From: M1-B18 sp048264125
Lineage (GTDB): Bacteria > Bacillota > Clostridia > Peptostreptococcales > Natronincolaceae
Assembly: GCA_048264125.1 (NCBI GenBank)
Contig: JBLXDM010000026.1
Location: forward strand, 1-5,614
Length of the DNA: 5,614 nucleotides
Direction: 5' to 3'
The notes below the pieces were generated by a model that saw only the letters and a list, made by a program, of their open reading frames with translations, had not been told where the DNA came from and made no database searches. Below are positions 1 through 5,429 of this stretch, one piece after another. Both the position numbers and the translations under genes were made by a program. Within the stretch, counting starts at the first letter, position 1; each line of letters begins with the position of its first letter.

Positions 1-25
1 CCTCCAGCTTTATTATCTTTGTCAT
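1..25 (-). CDS. Possible 5' end of a truncated gene (MTKIIKLE...)
   Basis: On the minus strand an ATG at 25-23 opens a frame of eight codons (MTKIIKLE) that runs off the left edge. A GGAGG ribosome binding site at 40-36 lies 10 nt upstream. An alternative ATG at 33-31 is only 2 nt from the GGAGG and stops after three codons, so 25 is the better start. The gene has the same orientation as the BKACE gene and follows it by about 190 bp, so it could be a distal member of that transcription unit. Eight residues are too few to name a product. The evidence is the Shine-Dalgarno and start pair only. Confidence 0.45.
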
Positions 26-45
26 TTTTTCATCTCCTCCGCTGA

Positions 46-83
46 ATGACAATAGATGCATTACTAAATGCACCTATCGTCAT
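46..83 (-). other. Stem-loop in the leader of the left-edge gene
   Basis: Bases 46-62 pair with 67-83 around the 4-nt loop 63-66, giving a 17-bp stem. Read as plus-strand DNA there are two A/C mismatches (51/78 and 56/73). In the minus-strand RNA both become G-U wobbles, so the helix is continuous only in a minus-strand transcript. It ends 5 nt before the GGAGG at 40-36 and has no following U-run, which argues against an intrinsic terminator and for a leader or mRNA-stabilising hairpin. Confidence 0.55.
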
Positions 84-130
84 AAAATCTGTATTTTCTT
101 TTTAAAAACAGCATCATATCAAGATACAGC

Positions 131-194
131 CGAGACACAAAAGAACCGTCCCTCTGTGATCTCGACATGACACAGGAGAACCGTCCCCTTGTGT
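131..194. repeat. Two imperfect direct repeats, each a hairpin
   Basis: Two 25-bp units start at 134 and 169, 35 bp apart. Each consists of GACACA, two variable bases, AGAACCGTCCC, two variable bases, and TGTG; they match at 21 of 25 positions. Each unit folds by pairing CACA with TGTG. The first is extended by an outer CGAGA/TCTCG stem (131-135 with 160-164, one bulged base) and the second by ACACA/TGTGT (170-174 with 190-194). From memory this resembles a dispersed non-coding repeat of Firmicutes genomes; that is not verified here. A GT-rich stretch (190-213) joins it to the BKACE stop codon. Confidence 0.6.
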
Positions 195-213
195 TTGTGT
201 GTTTGTGTTGTTG

Positions 214-1062
214 TTAGAATACCTTTCTGGTTAGGCCGTAAATTTGACGCGCCTCGTCTGGGGTTGCCGCTTCTAGATCAGCTTCCTCCAGCAGGCGCTT
301 AGCACGAGCTACGAATTGTGCATTGCTGTCTGCTAGAACACCTTTTTTATAAAAGACATTGTCTTCCATTCCAACACGTAAATGACCACCCATAGCTATT
401 GTAGCCAACATAATTGGCATATGCCCCTGACCGATTCCGCAGGCGGACCAGGTGCTGCCTTCAGGAATTAATCCTCGCAGGAATACCAAATTCTCTATGG
501 TGCTGGTCATGCCCCCTGGGCAGCCTAACACGAATTGATAATGACATGGTGCCTTTAGTACGCCTTTTTTTTCATAGTACATGGCATTGTAAATCATTCC
601 TGCATCAAAAATTTCGATTTCTGGTTTAACATTGCTTTCCTGAAGAGCATAACCCAATTTTTCTAGAAATGCAGGGGGATTCATAAATACTGTTTTGTGC
701 ATCCAATTGAGGGTTCCCGCATCGTAGGAAGCCATTTCCGGCAGCAGTTGCTGCAAAGGATAGATACGTTCGTCATCACCAAAGCCTACACTGCCGGAGC
801 TAGTGATGTTCAGTGCAATATCACAGTCCTTATAGGCACGGATACGCTCGATGGTCTCTTTATACTTATTAAAATCAGTGGATGGAGATCCATCATCATT
901 ACGGACATGAATATGGGCTATTGCAGCACCTGCTTTCCAGCATTCATAGACATCCGCAGCAATTTCTTTAGGCGTGAAGGGAACATTTGGATTATCATCG
1001 TGGGTTGGCCATGAGCCCGTAACAGCAACCGAGATGACACGTTTTTTCTTTAAATCAGACAT
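214..1062 (-). CDS. BKACE-family (DUF849) beta-keto acid cleavage enzyme
   Basis: This 282-residue protein has the usual length of the family whose type member is 3-keto-5-aminohexanoate cleavage enzyme (Kce). The family uses a divalent metal, usually zinc, to convert a beta-keto acid plus acetyl-CoA into acetoacetate plus a new acyl-CoA, in the cytosol. Visible family marks are AVTGS near residue 13, the metal-binding AHIHVR (His50, His52), the strand NITSSG at 85-90, PEMASYDAGTLN around 108-119, and RVGMEDN at 229-235 carrying Arg229, metal ligand Glu233 and Asp234. Trp18 sits where Kce has the substrate-contacting Glu14, so the substrate probably differs from the lysine-fermentation intermediate. 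The start is supported by AGGAGG at 1076-1071, 8 nt upstream. A consensus sigma-54 promoter lies about 75-90 bp upstream. The family call is firm; the substrate is unknown. Confidence 0.93.
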   Translation of the reverse strand: MSDLKKKRVISVAVTGSWPTHDDNPNVPFTPKEIAADVYECWKAGAAIAHIHVRNDDGSPSTDFNKYKETIERIRAYKDCDIALNITSSGSVGFGDDERIYPLQQLLPEMASYDAGTLNWMHKTVFMNPPAFLEKLGYALQESNVKPEIEIFDAGMIYNAMYYEKKGVLKAPCHYQFVLGCPGGMTSTIENLVFLRGLIPEGSTWSACGIGQGHMPIMLATIAMGGHLRVGMEDNVFYKKGVLADSNAQFVARAKRLLEEADLEAATPDEARQIYGLTRKVF

Positions 1063-1089
1063 TTTAATTACCTCCTATATATAAAGAAT

Positions 1090-1121
1090 GGGGAAAAAGC
1101 CCTAAGGGGAATACATTTCCC
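1090..1121 (-). other. Leader with alternative hairpins before the BKACE gene
   Basis: Within the predicted 5' leader, GGGAA (1107-1111) can pair with TTCCC (1117-1121). Alternatively GGGAAA (1091-1096) can pair with TTTCCC (1116-1121). The two foldings use the same TTCCC block and exclude each other. The structures are short, so a regulatory role is only suggested. Confidence 0.25.
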
Positions 1122-1135
1122 TTGTCTTTATTTAT

Positions 1136-1152
1136 AGCAAGAATTATGCCAA
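1136..1152 (-). promoter_or_regulatory. Sigma-54 (-24/-12) promoter of the BKACE gene
   Basis: The minus strand reads TTGGCAT, five bases, then TTGCT. This matches the TGGCAY-N5-TTGCW consensus, with the invariant GG (1150-1149) and GC (1138-1137) exactly 12 bp apart. Transcription should start near 1125, leaving a leader of about 60 nt before the ATG at 1062. The adjacent gene encodes a sigma-54 activator. Confidence 0.85.
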
Positions 1153-1188
1153 GCTTTTTTGTACATTTCCTAGGGATTTTTTCTTTAA

Positions 1189-1247
1189 ATAAGTCAAAAA
1201 CGGTTTTGAAAACGATATCAGTTTAAACGGAACCGTTTTTGACTTAT
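1189..1247. promoter_or_regulatory. Perfect 17-bp inverted repeat, candidate activator binding site
   Basis: ATAAGTCAAAAACGGTT (1189-1205) is repeated exactly in inverse at 1231-1247. Arm centres are 42 bp apart, about four helical turns. Smaller palindromes nest inside: TCAAAA-N4-TTTTGA (1194-1209) and AAACGG-AA-CCGTTT (1225-1238), with centres 30 bp apart. The element lies about 65-120 bp upstream of the predicted BKACE transcription start, the usual place for an enhancer site of a sigma-54 activator. It also begins 10 bp after the activator stop codon, so a transcript-end hairpin is possible, but no U-run follows on the minus strand. Confidence 0.5.
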
Positions 1248-1257
1248 ATTCTATGAC

Positions 1258-2697
1258 TTAAAGGTCATATTTCATTTTTCTTCTCATAATGGAGGTCTGG
1301 CTAGTTCCCAGGGCATCCGCTGTCTTGTATGATGTTCTATAACGCTTCAAGGCATGCGCTAAGTAGGCCTTTTCACATTTGTCTAAATAGTCCTTCATAG
1401 AAACCCCTTCATCCAGCATTTCTTCACAGGAAAGCTCTGTTGAGGAGGATTGCTTGGTGATCGGCAAGGAATCAAGAACATCCGTCTGAAAGCGTTGACG
1501 TTGCCCGCCTGCAATATCCTCTATGTTTTTAAGCTCAATGATGTCCCCTATACTGACAACCACGGCACGTTCTACAAAATTCTTAAGCTCACGCACGTTT
1601 CCAGGCCATTCATAGTGCATAATATTGTCAATGGTCTGGGGAGAAAACATTTTCTTTCTATTGTATTCATAGCAAAAATGCTCTAAAAAGTATTCCACCA
1701 ATGGCATAATATCCTCTTTTCGTTCCCTAAGGGGCGGAATGCAGATGGGAACCACATTAAGCCTGTAATACAGGTCCAGACGAAATTGTTTTATTTCAAC
1801 GAGCTCTAGTAGATCCTCATTCGTAGCTGCTAACAAACGAAAATCAATGTGCTTTAAGCGTGTAGAGCCAACCCTGTTAATGGTTTTTGTTTCAATTGCC
1901 CGAAGCAGCTTTCCCTGCAGACTAATAGGAAGAGAGTTGATTTCATCTAGGAATAGCACCCCCCCATCAGCCTCTTCAAAAAATCCTTTTTTCCCTCCTG
2001 GAGAAGCTCCGGTGAAGGCACCCTTTTCATAGCCAAATAGCTCTGCTTCCAATAGATTTTCAGGTAGAGATGCACAATTGACCACCACAAATGGCTTGCT
2101 GCTTCTCTTTCCGGTTTGATGAATATATTTGGCAATTACCTCTTTTCCAGTGCCGGATTCACCTGATATTAAAACCGTAGAATCCACATCTGCAATCGTC
2201 TGTATCATTTTAAGAAGCCGCAGCATAGTGGGGCTCTTGGCTATAAAGGAGTTATTATCCCATGTAGCTTCAGGAGAAGGCCAGGAGGCTAAGGAGGATA
2301 CGACATTAAATTGGCTGGCTTCATAGTAAAGAGAATTCAGCATTTCAAGGGGGTACACCACAGCCAAAATATTTTCTATCTCTCCATGCTCATTAAAAAG
2401 CGGAGTAGAAACCACCAGCTGACGTATTTGCTTACGCCCATAGTTTTGTGTATCGAAAACGTCCTGAAACATAACAATACGCCGTTTTTGCTGGTACACA
2501 AGATCGGAGATGCAGAGATCAATCTGCTTCGTTTGCACAAAGTCGTGAACATTATAATGTAATAGGACATTTTTCGGCATATTTAGCATTCGAATATAAG
2601 CGCTGTTGACAAAGACATAGTTCCCTGAATTATCAAGAACGTAGATGCCATGTGGTACACTGTCCAGAAGTGTTTCGTAAAACTTGGATATTTCCAT
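1258..2697 (-). CDS. Sigma-54-dependent transcriptional activator (PAS, AAA+, HTH)
   Basis: A 479-residue cytosolic enhancer-binding protein that uses ATP to open sigma-54 RNA polymerase promoters. An N-terminal PAS-type sensor spans about residues 5-120 and probably binds a small ligand. The AAA+ domain (about 150-395) is intact: Walker A GESGTGKE (179-186), the sigma-54-contacting loop GAFTGA (226-231), Walker B GGVLFLDE with Asp251 and Glu252, sensor I ATN (291-293), arginine-finger region FRLDLYYR (305-312) and sensor II WPGNVREL (364-371). After a polar linker (about 398-430), a Fis/TyrR-like helix-turn-helix ends the protein (about 435-477, with LGTSQTSIMRRKMKY). There is no phosphoreceiver domain, so activation by a ligand or partner is likelier than by a histidine kinase. 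GAGGAG at 2712-2707 supports the start. Sigma-54 promoters on both sides make the flanking catabolic genes its probable targets. Confidence 0.96.
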   Translation of the reverse strand: MEISKFYETLLDSVPHGIYVLDNSGNYVFVNSAYIRMLNMPKNVLLHYNVHDFVQTKQIDLCISDLVYQQKRRIVMFQDVFDTQNYGRKQIRQLVVSTPLFNEHGEIENILAVVYPLEMLNSLYYEASQFNVVSSLASWPSPEATWDNNSFIAKSPTMLRLLKMIQTIADVDSTVLISGESGTGKEVIAKYIHQTGKRSSKPFVVVNCASLPENLLEAELFGYEKGAFTGASPGGKKGFFEEADGGVLFLDEINSLPISLQGKLLRAIETKTINRVGSTRLKHIDFRLLAATNEDLLELVEIKQFRLDLYYRLNVVPICIPPLRERKEDIMPLVEYFLEHFCYEYNRKKMFSPQTIDNIMHYEWPGNVRELKNFVERAVVVSIGDIIELKNIEDIAGGQRQRFQTDVLDSLPITKQSSSTELSCEEMLDEGVSMKDYLDKCEKAYLAHALKRYRTSYKTADALGTSQTSIMRRKMKYDL

Positions 2698-2715
2698 ATA
2701 CGTAAACTCCTCTCT

Positions 2716-2775
2716 CTGATATAAATCAATTTATTATATAAAGAATATATCAGATAAATCTATATATAGCATCTG
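2716..2775. promoter_or_regulatory. AT-rich inverted repeats, candidate upstream activator sites
   Basis: CTGATATA (2716-2723) is inverted as TATATCAG (2746-2753). Two short palindromes also occur: TGAT-ATAA-ATCA (2717-2728) and AGAT-AA-ATCT (2752-2761). CAGAT (2751-2755) is mirrored by ATCTG (2771-2775). The block lies about 90-150 bp upstream of the sigma-54 start expected near 2865 and within the leader of the activator gene, so it could serve both activation and autoregulation. The DNA is very AT-rich, so chance palindromes are a real risk. Confidence 0.35.
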
Positions 2776-2800
2776 TAAATTTGCAAAATAAAATATGCCC

Positions 2801-2828
2801 ATTATAATATTTGTGAAAATTACGACAA
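2801..2828 (-). promoter_or_regulatory. Probable vegetative (sigma-A) promoter of the activator gene
   Basis: On the minus strand TTGTCG (2828-2823) and a perfect TATAAT (2806-2801) are separated by 16 bp. Transcription would begin near 2795, giving a leader of about 95 nt that crosses the inverted repeats at 2716-2775. It lies back to back with the sigma-54 promoter of the reductase gene. Confidence 0.5.
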
Positions 2829-2837
2829 TTTTCTCAC

Positions 2838-2855
2838 TTGGCACAGAAGTTGCAT
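2838..2855 (+). promoter_or_regulatory. Sigma-54 (-24/-12) promoter of the reductase-permease operon
   Basis: The sequence reads TTGGCAC, AGAAG, TTGCAT, a near-ideal TGGCAC-N5-TTGCW element with GG at 2840-2841 and GC at 2852-2853, 12 bp apart. The expected start near 2865 leaves a leader of about 27 nt ending in a purine-rich AAGGGGGG ribosome binding site (2877-2883 region). It diverges from the activator gene. Confidence 0.9.
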
Positions 2856-2891
2856 TAATGATAGATACAATATTTAAGGGGGGTTTTATTA

Positions 2892-3935
2892 ATGAAAATT
2901 GCAATTTTAGGCTGCGGTGCCATGGGAACAGTCATGGGTGCCTATTTTACCAAAAAGGGTTGCACAGTTGAGCTTGTGGACAGCTATCAAGCACATGTTG
3001 ATGCACTAAATCAGTCTGGTGCTCATATTGTAGGCACAGTAGATTTCACGGTGCCGGTAAAAGCCGTCACACCAGATCAGATGGAGGGTATCTATGACAT
3101 TGTTTTCCTCCTCACCAAGCAGACCAGTAATGCAGACGTGCTTCCTAATCTACTTCCGTATCTGGGACCAAATAGTACGGTTTGCACCTTGCAAAATGGC
3201 GTACCGGAGCCCTTCGTTGCCAGCTATGTGGGCAAAGAGCGTACTGTGGGCGGTGCAGTTCTTTGGGGAGCCACCTTTATGGAGCCGGGTGTTTCTGAGT
3301 TGACACAAGATCTCTCACGAAACGACTATCTTTTTGAGATTGGAGAAATAGACGGTTCTATTACCCCAAGAATTAAAGCTGTAGCTGAGGTCCTTAATTT
3401 TATGGGTCCTGCTAAAATCTCCGATAGCTTAATGACTTCCCGTTGGGGAAAGCTAATCAATAATGCTTGCATGAGCGGAATGTCGGCTGCTTGTGGCACT
3501 ACATTCGGGGGCGTTTTAGACAACGACATAGCCCGTGCTTGCCTTAGCTATCTAGGCAGAGAGGTTAAGCTTTGCTGTGAGGCTGACGGTTATCAGCTAC
3601 CAATGCTGCTGCATGAACAATCTCCAGAGACATTAGCTCTGAAGGATCAAGCGATGTTCGATAGTAATCAGGAGATGTTCCTCACTATGTATTCCGATAT
3701 GCGTACAGCCAAAGCAAGTATGCTTCAGGATTTAGAAAAGAAAAAGATAACGGAAGTAAAGATGATCAATGGTTACGTTTGCCAGGTCGGAAAAAAATAC
3801 GGAATCGCTACACCCTTCAATGATAAGGTTGTGGAAATCGTTTCTAAAATTGAAAGTGGCGAGCTTCCTCTTTCTATTGATAACGTAAAGCTCTTCGATG
3901 CTTCACTTTTTACCTATGATCTCTATAATGCCTAA
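2892..3935 (+). CDS. Ketopantoate reductase-family (ApbA/PanE-like) dehydrogenase
   Basis: A 347-residue cytosolic oxidoreductase with the two-domain PanE fold. The N-terminal Rossmann domain begins at once with GCGAMG (8-13). It continues with KQTSNAD carrying the family lysine (Lys76) and LQNG with Asn102. The C-terminal helical domain has WGKLINNA (Lys187, Asn191, matching the catalytic Lys/Asn pair of PanE) and the late signature SMLQDLE...TEVKMING (276-294). Asp30 at the end of the second beta strand suggests NAD(H) rather than NADP(H), unlike biosynthetic PanE. It is somewhat longer than E. coli PanE (about 300 residues). Given its sigma-54 promoter and its operon with a permease, a catabolic hydroxy/keto acid dehydrogenase is more likely than pantothenate synthesis. 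It is separated by 40 bp from the next gene, with no terminator between. The family is sure; the substrate is not. Confidence 0.92.
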   Translation: MKIAILGCGAMGTVMGAYFTKKGCTVELVDSYQAHVDALNQSGAHIVGTVDFTVPVKAVTPDQMEGIYDIVFLLTKQTSNADVLPNLLPYLGPNSTVCTLQNGVPEPFVASYVGKERTVGGAVLWGATFMEPGVSELTQDLSRNDYLFEIGEIDGSITPRIKAVAEVLNFMGPAKISDSLMTSRWGKLINNACMSGMSAACGTTFGGVLDNDIARACLSYLGREVKLCCEADGYQLPMLLHEQSPETLALKDQAMFDSNQEMFLTMYSDMRTAKASMLQDLEKKKITEVKMINGYVCQVGKKYGIATPFNDKVVEIVSKIESGELPLSIDNVKLFDASLFTYDLYNA

Positions 3936-3958
3936 GTCTTTTAAGGTAAAATCAAATT

Positions 3959-3978
3959 AAGGAGGAATCAATGCTATG
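3959..3978 (+). promoter_or_regulatory. Ribosome binding site with a two-codon upstream ORF overlapping the permease start
   Basis: AAGGAGG (3959-3965) is followed 5 nt later by ATG CTA TGA (3971-3979), whose stop overlaps the permease ATG at 3976-3978. The permease ATG itself is 10 nt from the AAGGAGG. Only the ATG at 3976 opens the long frame, so it is the real start. Initiation at 3971 would end on the permease start codon. Confidence 0.5.
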
Positions 3979-5295
3979 ATTGGTATTATCGGTCTTATTC
4001 TTGCTATTGCGGTTTTGGTTTATGGTGCGTATAAGGGTCTAGGTGCACTTCCGTTGACGATTTTGGCATCTCTAGTTGCTATTATTGCCAATGCAATGCC
4101 TATCTGGGACTCTTATTCTGTTCATTATATGAAGGGTTATACCAGCGCCTATTTAAGTTATTTCTTACTATTTGCCAGCTCGGCGCTTTATGCTAAGCTA
4201 ATGGACGAATCCGGTAGCGCTACAGCAATCGGTTATAAGTTTATTGATTGGTTTGGTAAAAAAAGCATCATGCTGGTTACGATTTTGATCGTTTCTGTGC
4301 TGACCTATGGCGGTGTAAGCCTCTTCGTAGTTGTGTATGCTGTTGCACCGATTATGTTTTTATTATTTAAGGAAGCTAATTTACCTCGTCACTTAACCAT
4401 GGCTTGCCTTATTGTGGGCTCTGCCACCTATACTATGACTACCCTACCAGGTTCACCACAGCTTACCAATGTGGTTCCTACTGAGTACCTGGGTACAAGT
4501 ATGACGGCTGCCCCTGTGCTTAGTATTCTTAGTGCTTTAGGAATATTTTCCCTCTGCTTGGCTTATTGTGTATGGGCTCAGAAAAAGGCAGTAGCACGTA
4601 ATGAAGTTTGGACTTATCCTGATAATGTGGACCCAGCCCTTTTTGAAATAAAGGATCGTAATTTGCTCCCCGCTTCTTGGAAGGCCTTTACTCCTATTAT
4701 TGTTCTTTTGCTTATGATTATTATCGGGGGAAAATTTGTAACTAACTCAAATATGTTGGCTACGTCTGCAATGCTGGTTGGTGCATTACTAACCTTTTTG
4801 CTAAATTTCTCCAAGCTTAAGGACAAGGATTTGAAGTCCCTGGTAACGAATGGATTGGGAGGCGGTATTTCAGGTATCGGTGGATTAGCTGCTGTGCTGG
4901 CATTTGGTACTGTGGTTCAAAACTCCGGCGCTTTTGCAGATATCGTGAAATGGGTATTAACCTTGGATATGCATCCATATGTAAGGGGTATTTTTGCCAC
5001 CAGCGTATTCTCCGGAATTACAGGCTCCTCCTCCGGTGGCTTACGCTTAATGTATCAATCCTTAGCAGATAACTTTATTAACTCCGGGTATAATCTAAAT
5101 GTATTGCATCGACTTACGGCGATTGCTGCCGGTGGACTGGATACATTACCTCATTCTCCCGGTCTGTTTTTAATGTTTAGTGTATTGGGTCTGAACCATA
5201 AAAGCGCCTATAAGCATGTATTTGTGTGCAGCGTTTGTATTCCAGTAATCATATGCGCTATTGCTACAACTGTTTGCATTATGTTAGGGATTTAA
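3976..5295 (+). CDS. GntP-family carboxylate permease
   Basis: A 439-residue, very hydrophobic inner-membrane protein of the length typical for the GntP (gluconate:H+ symporter) family, which carries gluconate and related hydroxy acids, including 3-hydroxybutyrate in some members. About 12 membrane segments can be seen, for example near 2-18, 24-42, 58-75, 97-115, 117-132, 140-158, 180-201, 237-251, 258-277, 294-316, 334-352 and 413-437. A hydrophilic loop at about 202-236 divides the two halves. Conserved-looking polar stretches inside the membrane region are TLPGSPQLTN (156-165), GITGSSSGG (347-355) and GGLDTLPHSPG (386-396), likely parts of the transport path. It is the second gene of the reductase operon and ends before a strong terminator. 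It probably imports the substrate of the cluster; which carboxylate cannot be told. Confidence 0.9.
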   Translation: MIGIIGLILAIAVLVYGAYKGLGALPLTILASLVAIIANAMPIWDSYSVHYMKGYTSAYLSYFLLFASSALYAKLMDESGSATAIGYKFIDWFGKKSIMLVTILIVSVLTYGGVSLFVVVYAVAPIMFLLFKEANLPRHLTMACLIVGSATYTMTTLPGSPQLTNVVPTEYLGTSMTAAPVLSILSALGIFSLCLAYCVWAQKKAVARNEVWTYPDNVDPALFEIKDRNLLPASWKAFTPIIVLLLMIIIGGKFVTNSNMLATSAMLVGALLTFLLNFSKLKDKDLKSLVTNGLGGGISGIGGLAAVLAFGTVVQNSGAFADIVKWVLTLDMHPYVRGIFATSVFSGITGSSSGGLRLMYQSLADNFINSGYNLNVLHRLTAIAAGGLDTLPHSPGLFLMFSVLGLNHKSAYKHVFVCSVCIPVIICAIATTVCIMLGI

Positions 5296-5342
5296 TATCT
5301 GAGTTTATATCGTTTAACTATAGCTTCATGATATTAGCATTG

Positions 5343-5392
5343 AAAAAAGAACGTTTCCTGTTGCCCCATAGCAGCTGGAAACGTTCTTTTTT
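5343..5392. terminator. Bidirectional intrinsic terminator
   Basis: A perfect 16-bp stem pairs 5343-5358 (AAAAAAGAACGTTTCC) with 5377-5392. After one T/T mismatch, GTTGC (5360-5364) and GCAGC (5371-5375) pair on, closing a 6-nt loop (5365-5370). The A-run on one side and T-run on the other give a U-tract in both directions, so it can end the permease operon and the convergent CoA-transferase transcript. Confidence 0.92.
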
Positions 5393-5429
5393 ATTTTATT
5401 AAAGCCTCCTGCATCAAACTACCGTTTTA

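Noticed and set aside
131..194. The two AGAACCGTCCC units as a CRISPR array
   Set aside because: There are only two imperfect copies with about 10 bp between them and hairpin ends; there is no spacer structure and no cas gene.
414..1014. Open frames on the plus strand within the BKACE gene
   Set aside because: They lie antisense to a clear family member, show no recognisable domain and have no convincing ribosome binding site.
1189..1247. The inverted repeat as an intrinsic terminator of the activator gene
   Set aside because: The loop is long (25 nt) and the minus-strand RNA after the stem is AU-mixed without a U-run, so a terminator is not supported, though not excluded.
1450..2570. Several short open frames on both strands inside the activator gene
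   Set aside because: All overlap the intact PAS-AAA+-HTH coding sequence, and their compositions look like shadow translations.
2803..2808. TATAAT on the plus strand as a -10 for the reductase operon
   Set aside because: The word is part of a palindrome (ATTATAAT), no matching -35 was found upstream, and the sigma-54 element downstream explains the operon better.
3094..3529. Open frames overlapping the dehydrogenase gene
   Set aside because: Shadows of the conserved PanE-family frame, with no independent motif or start signal.
4614..4826. Minus-strand open frame inside the permease gene
   Set aside because: Antisense to the GntP-family protein, with no ribosome binding site or recognisable content.
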